Origin: DATLWN01 sp963764315
Lineage (GTDB): Bacteria > Pseudomonadota > Zetaproteobacteria > Mariprofundales > Mariprofundaceae
Length of the DNA stretch: 64,000 nucleotides
NCBI GenBank assembly: GCA_963764315.1
Contig: CAVXSB010000001.1
Location: 8,981 to 72,980 of the forward strand
Direction of reading: 5' to 3'
Part shown: positions 1-9,164 of the stretch, one piece after another
Numbering within the stretch: position 1 is the stretch's first letter
Layout: each line of letters begins with the position of its first letter
Notes under the pieces: model-generated
What the model was told of the DNA's origin: nothing
Databases searched by the model: none
The model's input: only the letters and a program-made list of their open reading frames with translations
Program-made: the position numbers and the translations under genes

Positions 1-81
1 GAGCGAATCCGGCCGGGGCGGCTCGCTGCCCTTGAGCCTGCCTTGTTGATGGGCGCGCAGAATCTCAATGTAGGTGCTCAT
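1..81 (-). CDS. GspB/ExeB-like protein, N-terminus only (partial)
   Basis: A reading frame starts with ATG at 79-81 and runs off the left edge, giving 27 residues that begin MSTYIEILRAHQQGRLKG. Its start overlaps the stop of the upstream ATPase gene as ATGA, which is typical of translational coupling. The opening resembles the short cytoplasmic N-terminus of GspB/ExeB proteins (pattern MSYIL-ALR-A-ER), the usual partner of GspA/ExeA ATPases. The family call rests on this short stretch and on position, so it is tentative. Confidence 0.45.
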   Translation of the reverse strand, partial: MSTYIEILRAHQQGRLKGSEPPRPDSL

Positions 82-881
82 GTCGTAGCGTAGGCCTGGG
101 CGGTTTCGTTGACCAGATTGCTGTCGATACGGCTCGACTGTTTGCGCATGCCCATGATCAGGCAGCGATCCATGAGGATATTGATGCGCCGCGGCACACC
201 CCCCGTCTGGAGATGGACGGCCTCTACGGCTTGGCGCGTCAGGAACTGGCTGTTGTAACCAGCCATGCGCAGATTGTGCAGGATGTAACGCGTCGTGCCC
301 TCGAGATCGAATGGCTCCAGATTCATGGCCAGGGCCACCCGCTGCTGCAGCGGCGGAAGTTCGGCGATCATGGTGGAAAGCTCGGGCTGACCGACCAGGA
401 TCAGGGAGATCAGAAAGCGTCCTCCCAGTTGGAAGTTCAGCAACAGGCGCAGTTCTTCGAAGGTGTCGAGGTTGGGCACGCTTTGCGCCTCGTCGATGCA
501 GACCAGCGTATGCCGGTTTTGCTTGACGTTGGCCACCAGGTGACTCTGGATGCGGTGCAGCAGCACGCCGGTTTCGCGCGATGTCTCATGGATGCCGAGC
601 TGAAGGGCGACCTCGGCAAGCATCTCTCCAGGCGGCAGTCTGGGGTAGGTAATCAGGGCGATATCGTATTCGGACGGGGGCAGGGAAAGCAGCACCTTCT
701 GCAGCAGGGTGGACTTGCCGCATCCGATCTCGCCGGTCAGCAGCAGCACGCCCTTATGTCGGCGGATGCCATAGTTGAGATCCTCGTAAACCATGCGGTG
801 CTGGGGTGAGACGAAGAAGTAGCGGTCGCCGGTCGTATTCTCAAACGGAAAGTCCCGCAAATGCCAATAGTCCAGATACAT
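78..881 (-). CDS. GspA/ExeA-like AAA ATPase
   Basis: This 267-residue protein is an AAA-type ATPase of the ExeA/GspA group. The Walker A motif GEIGCGKST lies near residue 50 and the Walker B motif LVCIDEAQ near residue 128. The N-terminal MYLDYWHLRDFPF matches the conserved opening of the family. Relatives either help assemble the type II secretin through the peptidoglycan with GspB, or occur in exopolysaccharide clusters linked to exosortases. There is no C-terminal peptidoglycan-binding domain, so this is the short form. It is divergent from the polysaccharide export gene at 1174 and is followed at once by a GspB-like start. Its exact role, secretin assembly or polysaccharide export, cannot be decided here. 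Confidence 0.8.
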   Translation of the reverse strand: MYLDYWHLRDFPFENTTGDRYFFVSPQHRMVYEDLNYGIRRHKGVLLLTGEIGCGKSTLLQKVLLSLPPSEYDIALITYPRLPPGEMLAEVALQLGIHETSRETGVLLHRIQSHLVANVKQNRHTLVCIDEAQSVPNLDTFEELRLLLNFQLGGRFLISLILVGQPELSTMIAELPPLQQRVALAMNLEPFDLEGTTRYILHNLRMAGYNSQFLTRQAVEAVHLQTGGVPRRINILMDRCLIMGMRKQSSRIDSNLVNETAQAYATT

Positions 882-978
882 GTCTCAATTATCCAAACAA
901 GAGGAGTGATGCATAGAAATAAATTTCATCGGCGGTCGATCGAGGGGAACCTGGACATGGACGTACCGCGGGTGAAGA

Positions 979-1054
979 TTATCATGCGTAAAACGCGGTC
1001 TCGGTGGTCGGCGAAAGGCGACCATTATGCATGACAGAAAATTATCGTGCATAA
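979..1054. promoter_or_regulatory. Three copies of a 13-bp motif in the divergent promoter region
   Basis: The 292-bp space between the divergent ATPase and export genes is AT-richer than its surroundings. It holds three related 13-mers: TTATCATGCGTAA at 979-991 (+), CTGTCATGCATAA at 1025-1037 (read on the minus strand) and TTATCGTGCATAA at 1042-1054 (+). The shared core is TC-R-TGC-R-TAA. Repeated sites in a divergent intergenic region suggest an operator for the polysaccharide genes. The regulator is unknown and no convincing -35/-10 pair was assigned. Confidence 0.4.
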
Positions 1055-1173
1055 TCTTGCGCCAGTCAAGTGAAGAAGTGCTAAAAGAACGCTTTGTATG
1101 ATGCTGATAAATTTACAAAAAAATGCGTATCGTGTACATTGACGCATATGAGGGTTTATCGTTGACTGTAACC

Positions 1174-3786
1174 ATGCCTGGGATATGGAGATCGGTCCTG
1201 CGTTGGTCTCTGCCGCTGGTCTTGCTGAGCTTGGCCGCTTGCCGTACGACCGTTCCCATGCCCACCAGCCCGGTCGATACCGGGCGGCATGTGCGCATGC
1301 ATTACACCATGCACCAGATCGGCCCCCAGCGTGCGATGGACTCCCAGGCCGTCTGCTTCGCTGATATGGGCAATGGGCATGCCGATCTGCTGATCGGCGG
1401 ATGGGACAGTGATGTGGGCTTCCGCGTAGATTGGGGCGATGGGCACGGGCATTGGACCGCGGAGGCTGGACCGCCGACGCGCATGAAGCCGCGCACCATT
1501 TCCGTTGGGGATGTGAACCGCGATGGCCACCCGGACGTGTTGATCGGCGGAGAGGGTGATCAGAAGGGGCTGCAGATCTGGACCCAGAGTGCCCGCGGCA
1601 CGGGCTGGCATGAGCTTGCATCCCCGACCGATACCGGGGTGTTCTACGACGCCAAGCTGGTGGATGTGAACGAAGACGGCTGGCTGGATATCGTGGCCGT
1701 GCGGCTGGATGAGGCGCCGACGGGCGGGGTCTATGTCTGGCTCAACGACGGTCATGGCGGCTGGTTTGCATCCGTCGGACCCGTGGCCATAGGGCAGTTT
1801 ACCGGCGTTGCCGTGGGCGACGTCAACGGCGATGGCCATGCCGATATCGTCGCTTCCCGGCGCGGGGGCATGGGATCCATCAAGGGCAGGGATGGTTGGC
1901 GAGAGGTCGGCGGGGTGCAGGTCTGGAAGGGTGACGGCACCGGTCGCTGGACGCCCGAATCCCTGCCGACGGACGGCGACGCCGAATCCGTGACCGTGGG
2001 CGATGTCGACGGCGACGGACGCCTGGACATCGTGGCCGGCATGTTCCACCGGGGAATCCGGGTCTGGTTCGGCGCCAAATCCGGCTGGGCCAAGTATGTC
2101 GTCACCGATCAGGGTACGTGGAAATCGGTCAGAATCGGCGATCTGTACGGGAACGGACAGCGCGATGTCGTCGCGGCCTCCGCCGACGGCAGGGGCATCG
2201 GCATCTGGCACTGGCGTAAGCCCGGGCTTTTGGGGCATCGGCATTTCGGCGCCGGCCGGGGCCTCGTGCCGGCCACGGGCGATTATATGAGCGTGGCCCT
2301 CGGCGATGTGTTCGGGCGAGGCCGCCTGGAAATCGCGGCGGCGCGCACCGACGGGGCGATTGAGGTCTGGTCGGATCTGCAGGCAAGTCCGCCGCCGCTT
2401 GTCGATACCCGGGGTGAGCAGGTCGGCCAGCCCCAATCGGTATTCTTCGCGCCGGGCTCGGCGCATCTCAATGCGGAAGGGACGGCGGAGCTGCAGTCAT
2501 GGTTGGAGTCGCTGCCCAGATTCAATAATTCGATGGTGTTCCGCCTGGCCGGCCGGGCGGATGCCCGACCGGTGTCTTCCGAGCTGTTTCCCAACAACGA
2601 GGCGCTTTCGCGCAGCCGGGCGGAGGCGGTGGCTGCCTGGCTGGAGACCAAGGGCATCCGGCCGGGCCAGATCCAGACCATGGCCGATGCCGCCATGCCG
2701 GCAAGCGTGAATCGGAGCGTGCTGGTGAACGACGGGAGCCGGGTCTCGGTCGCGGCCTTCGATCAAAGCCACGTGCGCATGCTGGAGCGTGTTTCCGGAA
2801 AGCAGGTCCGGGACCTATTCCACGTCACGGAGAACCTCGCATTCAAGACCATCGACGGCGTCGCGGAATACAAGGTGGGGACGGACGACAAGCTGTCGGT
2901 GACCTTCTGGACGGCGGGCAAGCCCGATAAGCAGGCAGTCACCGTGCAGACGGATGGCACGATCTCGCTGCCCAACCTACCCAGCGTCAAGGTCGGCGGG
3001 CTGACGCCGACCGAGATCAAGAACAAACTCATGACCATGCTGGGGCAATACGTGCGGCATCCGCGCGTGGATGTCGTGGTGACGAAGGCCGAGAGCAAGT
3101 CGGTGACGATCTTCGGCGAGGTGGCGAGCACGAACCGGCAGCCGACCGGTCCGGGTAACTATTACCTGAGCGGCAAGGAGTCGCTGGTCGATTTCCTGTC
3201 CCGGGCCGGCGGCCCGACCAAGGAGTCGGACCTGTCCAAGGTGCAGCTTATCCGCCACGGGCAGACGATCGTCCTCGACCTGGATCGCGCCATTCATCAG
3301 GGGGACTGGTCGGAGAATGTCATCCTCAATGCCGGGGATACGATCTTCATACCGTCCTTGTCGCAATCCAAGCGCCGCATCTACGTGCTGGGGGATGTCA
3401 AGAAGCCGGGCATCGTCGAGTACAGCGGCAGTATCAGTTTCCTTGATGCCATCGAGAAAAGCGGCGGCTTCAATGGCTCGGCATATATCAACGACATCCG
3501 GGTGGTCCGGCAGAGCCGGGATCATCCGGAGATCCTGCCGGTGGCATTCAACCGCTTCATGCAGCAGGGGGACCTGACGCAGAACGTGGCGTTGCACGAC
3601 AAGGATGTGATCATCGTTCCGGGCAGTGCCATCAGCAACTGGAATTCCTACGTCAAGGATATCTCGCCGACGCTGGGCCTCATGCTGCAGCCGATGAATG
3701 CGTACAGGCAGTGGCTGAGCATCAAGGAATTGCAGAGAATCGTGCTGGGGACGAGCACATCCGGCACGACCTTCGCGGTGCCGTGA
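1174..3786 (+). CDS. Wza-like polysaccharide export lipoprotein fused to FG-GAP repeats and an OmpA-like domain
   Basis: Starting at ATG 1174 gives an 870-residue protein with a lipoprotein signal peptide (lipobox LSLAAC). The in-frame ATG at 1123 would put extra residues before the signal, so 1174 is preferred. Domains in order: about seven FG-GAP/VCBS calcium-type repeats, residues about 64-390 (for example DVNEDGWLDIV, DVNGDGHADIV, DVDGDGRLDIV); an OmpA-like segment, about 423-509 (FFAPGSAHLNAEG, then LSRSRAEAVAAWL); a polysaccharide-export domain, about 564-651 (YKVGTDDKLSV); and two SLBB domains, about 660-726 and 735-820, followed by a C-terminal helix. The last half is the usual outer-membrane export channel (Wza/GumB family). 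The propeller-like and OmpA-like N-terminal half is not part of normal Wza. The Wzc-like partner gene follows directly. Confidence 0.85.
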   Translation: MPGIWRSVLRWSLPLVLLSLAACRTTVPMPTSPVDTGRHVRMHYTMHQIGPQRAMDSQAVCFADMGNGHADLLIGGWDSDVGFRVDWGDGHGHWTAEAGPPTRMKPRTISVGDVNRDGHPDVLIGGEGDQKGLQIWTQSARGTGWHELASPTDTGVFYDAKLVDVNEDGWLDIVAVRLDEAPTGGVYVWLNDGHGGWFASVGPVAIGQFTGVAVGDVNGDGHADIVASRRGGMGSIKGRDGWREVGGVQVWKGDGTGRWTPESLPTDGDAESVTVGDVDGDGRLDIVAGMFHRGIRVWFGAKSGWAKYVVTDQGTWKSVRIGDLYGNGQRDVVAASADGRGIGIWHWRKPGLLGHRHFGAGRGLVPATGDYMSVALGDVFGRGRLEIAAARTDGAIEVWSDLQASPPPLVDTRGEQVGQPQSVFFAPGSAHLNAEGTAELQSWLESLPRFNNSMVFRLAGRADARPVSSELFPNNEALSRSRAEAVAAWLETKGIRPGQIQTMADAAMPASVNRSVLVNDGSRVSVAAFDQSHVRMLERVSGKQVRDLFHVTENLAFKTIDGVAEYKVGTDDKLSVTFWTAGKPDKQAVTVQTDGTISLPNLPSVKVGGLTPTEIKNKLMTMLGQYVRHPRVDVVVTKAESKSVTIFGEVASTNRQPTGPGNYYLSGKESLVDFLSRAGGPTKESDLSKVQLIRHGQTIVLDLDRAIHQGDWSENVILNAGDTIFIPSLSQSKRRIYVLGDVKKPGIVEYSGSISFLDAIEKSGGFNGSAYINDIRVVRQSRDHPEILPVAFNRFMQQGDLTQNVALHDKDVIIVPGSAISNWNSYVKDISPTLGLMLQPMNAYRQWLSIKELQRIVLGTSTSGTTFAVP

Positions 3787-3834
3787 CGATGGGCATGCTC
3801 AACCGGTCGCGACAGCCGGCCATCGGTGCCTGAT

Positions 3835-6138
3835 ATGGCGACGACGCAGCAGGCCGTTAGCGGTTACGAGCTCAATCTCGAGGAGTACTGGCAGGTTATC
3901 CGTCGCCGGCGCTGGGTCATCCTCTTCTGTGCCGTCACCATGGGTGTATTCAGCTGGGTATTCACCTGGATGAATCAGCCGCCTCCGCTGTACAGCTCCT
4001 CGGCATCGGTCAAGATCGATCAGCAAAGCAATATGGCCAATTTCGTGCTGCAGGGCGGGCAGCTTGCATCCATCAGCGATATGCGGACCCAGTTGATGCT
4101 GGTGAACTCCTATGCCCTGATCGAACGGGTGGCCAAGCGCATGGGCAGGATCCCCAAGGATCTGAGTAACGAGGAGATTATTGCCAACCCGAGGTATATG
4201 AACGAGATCATGGCGCTGAAGAACACCATCAGCGCCCAGCAGGAGCCGGATACCGGCATCATCGACATCAAGGCCGTCTCGACCAATGCCCGGTTCGCCC
4301 GTGACCTTGCCCAAACGACTGCCGATGAATTCCGTATCTACAATGTCGAGGAAAAGAACCGGCGCGTGTTCGATGCCAAGCGCTTCGTCGAGCAGCAGCT
4401 GGTGGTGGTGCAGGGGCGTTTGAGCAAGTCCGAGGAGGCCGTGCGGAATTACCGGCAGGCCAACAACATGTCCAATATCGGGGACAATGCCAAGGCCGTC
4501 AGCAATATGGTTTCGGATCTCGAACTGTCCTATCGCCGGGAGTCCCAACGCCTCAGCACCCTGCAGTTTGCCTTGAGCCGTTTGAAGCAGCGCTTGCAGA
4601 GCAAGACCTGGGATTACCAGGCGGTGTCGGTGTCGGGTAAAATCAGCACCTATTTCGACGGGCTCAACCAGAAGCTGGTCGATCTGGCGCTACAGCATAC
4701 CCAACTGTCCGTGGACTATACCGATGCCCATCCACGCATGGTCGAGATCCGGCAGCAGGCGCTTTCCATCCTGCACAGCATGGCCGATGAGCTGAGTCGG
4801 TTGGTGAACATCACCACCGAACACATGGCGGAGATCCAGAAGAGTATCGAGTCCACCGAAAAGCAGTACATCGGCCTCCCCGACCAGGCGTTGGAGCTGC
4901 AGCGGCTGCAGCGCACCGTGCGTATCAATGAATCCCTGTATGACCTGCTGCAGAAGAAGCACCAGGAAATCCTGATCAAGGAGGCCGAGAAGGTTCAGGA
5001 TGTCAGCCTGATACGGCCCGCCATGCTGTCGACGATGCGCATCAACCCGGTGCGCACCGGGCAGACCGCCATGGCCGGATCGATTCTCGGCCTGGTGCTG
5101 GGGCTCATTATCGCCCTGATCCTCGAATCCATGGATACCTCGATCGGTACGATCGACGAGGTGGAGGCTTTCCTGGGTACGCCCGTGGTCGGCTTCGTGC
5201 CCTATCTGACGCATGAAGAGGCTGCAGAGCTGTTCTCGGGCGTGGAGGGGTTGGTGACCTCCGGCAATGAGCTGGAACGGCAGATGCGCCTGGTCAGCCA
5301 TTTCTCCCCCCCTTCGACGATCTCGGAGGCCTATCGCAGCCTGCGCACCAACCTGCTGTTCTCGCAGAGTGAGGGAAGGCATGTATTGCTGGTGACAAGC
5401 GCCACGATCAAGGAGGGGAAGTCGACGATCGCCGCCAACCTGGCGATCGTCGTGGCGCAACAGGGTGCGCGCGTGCTGCTGGTCGATGCCGATCTGCGCA
5501 AGCCGATGCAGCACCGCATCTTCGGCCTCCCGCGCGAGCCGGGCCTAAGCGAGTGTCTGATCGGCCAGGTGAGCTGGCATGATTCCGTACGCCGTTTCTC
5601 CGACGTCATGCTCGGCGATATGGGCATCGATGCGGCACTGATCACCCCGGGACTGGATCAGCTGGATATCCTGACTAGCGGGCGCGTCAAGGCCAACCCG
5701 CCGGATATGCTGGCCTCCCCTGCCATGCAACAGCTGCTGGACGAGGTGCGGCAGGAGTACGACATGGTGATCGTCGATATGCCGCCCGCCCTGCATACGA
5801 CGGACACCAGCATCCTGGCGCCTATGGCTGATGGCGTTTTGCTTGTTTACCATATCGGGTCGGTGGTGCGCGGCGCGCTGAAGCGCGTCAAGACCTCGAT
5901 CGAGAACGTCGGCGGGCAGGTGGTCGGCGTCGTCCTCAATGGCGTACGCGGCGAGGTCACCGCGGACTATGCGAAGTACAAGATGGATCGTTATTATGCC
6001 TATGCGTATGGAGAGGATGCCCATGAGCGGCAGTCTTGGTACGATCGATTGGACAAAATGATCTGGAAGGGCGCTGTCGGTGCTTGGCAGCATGTTCGCC
6101 AGGCCCTGGGTGGGAAGAAAGATGAGAAGGGATCTTAG
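3835..6138 (+). CDS. Wzc/GumC-like polysaccharide co-polymerase with C-terminal tyrosine autokinase
   Basis: This inner-membrane protein of 767 residues joins a chain-length-determinant (Wzz) domain to a BY-kinase domain. The Wzz part has one membrane helix near residues 30-48, a long periplasmic coiled-coil region and a second helix near residues 415-435. The kinase part has a Walker A variant, SATIKEGKST, a Walker A' motif LLVDADLRKP and a Walker B motif MVIVDMPP. The tail is tyrosine-rich (YAKYKMDRYYAYAYG), as expected for an autophosphorylated cluster. In the family it controls polymer length and export together with the Wza channel, which is encoded just upstream. ATG 3835 is preferred over a GTG at 3826. 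The Walker A lacks the common PGEGKS form but keeps GKST. Confidence 0.92.
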   Translation: MATTQQAVSGYELNLEEYWQVIRRRRWVILFCAVTMGVFSWVFTWMNQPPPLYSSSASVKIDQQSNMANFVLQGGQLASISDMRTQLMLVNSYALIERVAKRMGRIPKDLSNEEIIANPRYMNEIMALKNTISAQQEPDTGIIDIKAVSTNARFARDLAQTTADEFRIYNVEEKNRRVFDAKRFVEQQLVVVQGRLSKSEEAVRNYRQANNMSNIGDNAKAVSNMVSDLELSYRRESQRLSTLQFALSRLKQRLQSKTWDYQAVSVSGKISTYFDGLNQKLVDLALQHTQLSVDYTDAHPRMVEIRQQALSILHSMADELSRLVNITTEHMAEIQKSIESTEKQYIGLPDQALELQRLQRTVRINESLYDLLQKKHQEILIKEAEKVQDVSLIRPAMLSTMRINPVRTGQTAMAGSILGLVLGLIIALILESMDTSIGTIDEVEAFLGTPVVGFVPYLTHEEAAELFSGVEGLVTSGNELERQMRLVSHFSPPSTISEAYRSLRTNLLFSQSEGRHVLLVTSATIKEGKSTIAANLAIVVAQQGARVLLVDADLRKPMQHRIFGLPREPGLSECLIGQVSWHDSVRRFSDVMLGDMGIDAALITPGLDQLDILTSGRVKANPPDMLASPAMQQLLDEVRQEYDMVIVDMPPALHTTDTSILAPMADGVLLVYHIGSVVRGALKRVKTSIENVGGQVVGVVLNGVRGEVTADYAKYKMDRYYAYAYGEDAHERQSWYDRLDKMIWKGAVGAWQHVRQALGGKKDEKGS

Positions 6139-6370
6139 CCGCTTTCGCCATCGGCGCCGCAAGCGCTTGCAGATGGCGATCGTGTTCACCGTCGCCGTGC
6201 TGGGCGCCTTGATCCTGGTCGCCATGCGTTCCTGCACCGATAATCTGGATGGCATGTACCAGGATGGGGCCAGTCGGATGGAATTTCCTTCCCAGGATCA
6301 TTCGTCGAACCTCGATAAGGGCCGTTTGGAGAAGCTGAAGAAGCTTCTGGAGAAGGAGGGGATGAACTGA
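6122..6370 (+). CDS. Small basic single-span membrane protein (unknown function)
   Basis: ATG 6122 lies inside the end of the Wzc-like gene (17-nt overlap) and gives 82 residues. The N-terminus is very basic (MRRDLSRFRHRRRKRLQ). One membrane helix follows (about residues 17-36), then a polar tail ending in a lysine-rich helix (LEKLKKLLEKEG). The positive residues predict a cytoplasmic N-terminus and a periplasmic tail. I do not recognise a family. Its place between the co-polymerase and the ligase/polymerase suggests an accessory part of the same assembly machine. An upstream in-frame ATG at 6080 is possible but would increase the overlap. Confidence 0.6.
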   Translation: MRRDLSRFRHRRRKRLQMAIVFTVAVLGALILVAMRSCTDNLDGMYQDGASRMEFPSQDHSSNLDKGRLEKLKKLLEKEGMN

Positions 6371-6408
6371 GGCTGCAGCAGCGAATCCGCATCCCCTTTC
6401 CGCCAGCG

Positions 6409-7824
6409 GTGCTGATTACACTGCTGCTTGTTTCCCTGTTGTTGGCTGCCGTTTCCGTCATCGCCCCGGACATCATCCGTATCCCCGCGCTGATCCTGGG
6501 CGGATTGATGGTGATCATCGTGGCCTTCTCCAGCGTGGAACTGACGCTGTACCTGCTGATCCTGTCGACACTGCTTTCCCCCGAACTCACCTTCGGCGGG
6601 GCGTCAGAGGCCCAGCTGGCTGCCGGGCTCGTCAACACCACCATGTCTCGCGGGGTGACGCTGCGCCTCGATGATATGATCCTGACCCTGGCCAGCCTGA
6701 CATGGCTGTTCCGCATGGCCGTCTTCAAGGAGCTGGGCACGGTGCGGCGTACGCCGCTCAACAAGCCGATCGCGGCATACTGGCTGGTGTCGGCATTTGC
6801 GACGTTGATCGGATTTTATGCGGGACGGGTCGGCGTCTACGGGTTCTTCTTCGTCATCAAGTATCTCGAGTATTTCGTGCTGTTCTACATGATCGTGAAT
6901 CACATCCACGACGAGGAATCGATCAAGCGCTACATCCGCGTCATGCTGTTCACATGTTTTGTCGCCAGTCTCGTCGGTATTGCCCAGATTCCGGCTGGTG
7001 GCCGCGTATCCGCCCCATTCGAAGGGGCCGAGGGAGAGCCCAATTCTTTTGGTGGTTATCTCGTGCTGCTGTTCTCCATCACCCTCGGCATCTTCCTGTA
7101 CGTCAAGGATCGGGCGCAACGGACCCGCATGGCGGCGCTGGGTGTGATCATCCTGGTGCCCCTGGCCTATACCGAGTCGCGTGCGTCCTATCTGGCCTTC
7201 GTCGTTTCCATTCTGTTGTTCATCGTGTTCGCCAAGCAGAAGCGCACGATGTTCGCGATTGCGCTCGTGGGTGGGCTGATCGCCGCGGTGGCCATGCCGC
7301 AAAAGGTGGTTCAGCGCGTGATGTTCACCTTCGATCAGGCGCGCGAATACGGGCAGCTCAGGGCCGCGGGTATCCGCATCGACACCTCGACCAGCGCGCG
7401 GCTGTTTTCCTGGGGACGCGTCCTCTATCACGATTTCCCCCGTCACCCGATGCTCGGCCTGGGCGTCACCGGTGGCGAGTTCATGGATGCACAATACCCG
7501 CGCGTGTTGTCCGAAACGGGGATGATCGGCCTGGCCATGTTCATCTGGTTTCTACGCCAGGTATGGGTGTTGTTGCGCCAGGGCTATAAGCGCCTCGACG
7601 ATCCGGTGATCAAGGGCGCGGCCCTCGGTACCCTCTGTGGCTACGGGGGGCTATTGTTCCACGCTCTCGGTGCCAACAGCTTCATCATCGTGCGTATCAT
7701 GGAGCCCTTCATGATTCTGCTGGGCCTGATTCTGGCGGCCATGCTGCTGGAACAGGATGCGGCCGGAGCCCGGGGCGAGGTGGTGGTGCCGGCTACCGGC
7801 TTGCAAACCGCCGGTACAACGTGA
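6409..7824 (+). CDS. O-antigen ligase / polysaccharide polymerase family membrane protein
   Basis: This 471-residue protein has roughly 10-12 membrane segments and a large loop late in the chain. The segment LGLGVTGGEFMDAQYPRVL followed by SETGMIGLAMFIWFLRQ matches the Wzy_C signature of O-antigen ligases (WaaL) and Wzy-type polymerases. It probably polymerises or ligates lipid-linked glycan at the periplasmic face of the inner membrane. GTG 6409 is the assumed start; the frame is open further upstream but without an ATG. It lies in the same operon as the Wza- and Wzc-like genes. Sequence alone does not separate ligase from polymerase. Confidence 0.82.
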   Translation: MLITLLLVSLLLAAVSVIAPDIIRIPALILGGLMVIIVAFSSVELTLYLLILSTLLSPELTFGGASEAQLAAGLVNTTMSRGVTLRLDDMILTLASLTWLFRMAVFKELGTVRRTPLNKPIAAYWLVSAFATLIGFYAGRVGVYGFFFVIKYLEYFVLFYMIVNHIHDEESIKRYIRVMLFTCFVASLVGIAQIPAGGRVSAPFEGAEGEPNSFGGYLVLLFSITLGIFLYVKDRAQRTRMAALGVIILVPLAYTESRASYLAFVVSILLFIVFAKQKRTMFAIALVGGLIAAVAMPQKVVQRVMFTFDQAREYGQLRAAGIRIDTSTSARLFSWGRVLYHDFPRHPMLGLGVTGGEFMDAQYPRVLSETGMIGLAMFIWFLRQVWVLLRQGYKRLDDPVIKGAALGTLCGYGGLLFHALGANSFIIVRIMEPFMILLGLILAAMLLEQDAAGARGEVVVPATGLQTAGTT

Positions 7825-9164
7825 GGATGCCCTTCATGTGGCGGATCATCCCTAGGACGCTCGTGCTGGCCGCGGCAGGTATCGCCCTGCTGCTGTCCGT
7901 CGTGCAGGTCAGCGCGGCCGCCAGCATCCGGGATGTGCGCCTGTGGACGGCTCCCGACAATTCCCGCCTGGTCTTCGATCTCGATCATGCCGTGGATTAC
8001 GATCTGTTCCGGCTGCATAAACCGGAGCGCATCGTCGTGGATTTCCATCAAGCCCGCCTGGCCGCCAAGCTGGACGATCTGAAGCTGCCCGATCCTGTCA
8101 TCCGCGCCATCCGTTATGGTTCCCCGAAGCGGGGGGTGCTGCGCGTCGTCATCGACGTCAAGGAGCGCGTGCAGCCGCGTTCCTTTCTGCTCAAGCCCAT
8201 GCAGGGCAAGCCGTACCGCCTGGTCATCGACCTGTTGCGCCCGGATAAGGGTGCCAGTAGCCAGCCACCGATCACGACCAGCAGCCGACGCGATGTGATC
8301 ATCGCCATCGATGCCGGACACGGCGGCGAGGATCCGGGAGCGATCGGGCATGGCGGCCTGGAGGAGAAGAACGTGACGCTGGCCGTGGCCAAGGACCTGG
8401 CCAAGGCCATCGATGCGCATCCCGGCATCCATGCCTTCCTGACGCGCAAGGGCGATTATTACGTGCCGCTGAGAAGGCGCGTGCACCTGGCGGTGCAGGC
8501 GCATGCCGATCTGTTCATCAGCATCCATGCCGATTCGACGCACGATCGGTACGTGAAGGGCGGCAGCGTATACATGCTGTCCGAGAAGAAGGCCTCCGAC
8601 CGCGTCGCCCAGATCCTGGCCGACAAGGAGAATGCCGCGGATGCCATCGGCGGCGTCATGCCCGACGAGGTCAAGGATCCCGTCGTCAACGAAATCCTGG
8701 TGGATTTGAAGAAGCGGGAAAGCCTGAACAGCGCCCAGATGCTGGCCAGGGACATCCTGCACGACCTGAGCAAGGTGGAACCCGTCAAATACAAGAGCGC
8801 CAAGCGGGCGCGCTTCATGGTGCTGACCGAGCCGCGCATGCCCAGCGTCCTGGTCGAGCTCGACTACATCTCCAATCCCAAACGTGAGCGCCTGTTGCGC
8901 GATCCCGGCCACCGGCGAGTGCTGGCCCAGGCGCTGAGCCGGGCCAGTCTGAGCTTCCTGCGGCAGGAGGGGCGCCTGGACAACACTGCGCCGAAGCCGT
9001 TCGTCGCCAGCAGGCGCACCTACGTGGTGAAGCCGGGCGATAGCCTTTGGGACATCGCACGCCGTTATAATGTGTCGGAGGCCGATCTCCGGCAGACGAA
9101 TCATCTGCGTTCCACGCATCTCCAGGTCGGACAGGAGCTGACGCTTCCGGATTCCAGTTCGTGA
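7821..9164 (+). CDS. amiC: N-acetylmuramoyl-L-alanine amidase (AMIN-Amidase_3-LysM, AmiC type)
   Basis: This secreted cell-wall amidase cleaves the amide bond between MurNAc and the stem peptide. It has a signal peptide in the first 30 residues, an AMIN domain (about 35-135) that localises it to the septum or envelope, a zinc amidase domain (about 150-375, with DAGHGGEDPGAIG carrying the first zinc ligand) and a C-terminal LysM domain (about 400-445, YVVKPGDSLWDIARRYNV). The GTG at 7821 overlaps the previous stop as GTGA; ATGs at 7827 and 7836 are alternatives. Its stop overlaps the msbA start in the same way. Relatives normally sit beside mutL or tsaE, so this place between a polysaccharide ligase gene and msbA is unusual. 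Confidence 0.93.
   Translation: MRMPFMWRIIPRTLVLAAAGIALLLSVVQVSAAASIRDVRLWTAPDNSRLVFDLDHAVDYDLFRLHKPERIVVDFHQARLAAKLDDLKLPDPVIRAIRYGSPKRGVLRVVIDVKERVQPRSFLLKPMQGKPYRLVIDLLRPDKGASSQPPITTSSRRDVIIAIDAGHGGEDPGAIGHGGLEEKNVTLAVAKDLAKAIDAHPGIHAFLTRKGDYYVPLRRRVHLAVQAHADLFISIHADSTHDRYVKGGSVYMLSEKKASDRVAQILADKENAADAIGGVMPDEVKDPVVNEILVDLKKRESLNSAQMLARDILHDLSKVEPVKYKSAKRARFMVLTEPRMPSVLVELDYISNPKRERLLRDPGHRRVLAQALSRASLSFLRQEGRLDNTAPKPFVASRRTYVVKPGDSLWDIARRYNVSEADLRQTNHLRSTHLQVGQELTLPDSSS

Noticed and set aside
1156..2466. Minus-strand frame of 436 codons inside the export lipoprotein gene
   Set aside because: It is the antisense of the repetitive FG-GAP coding region and simply mirrors its repeat pattern.
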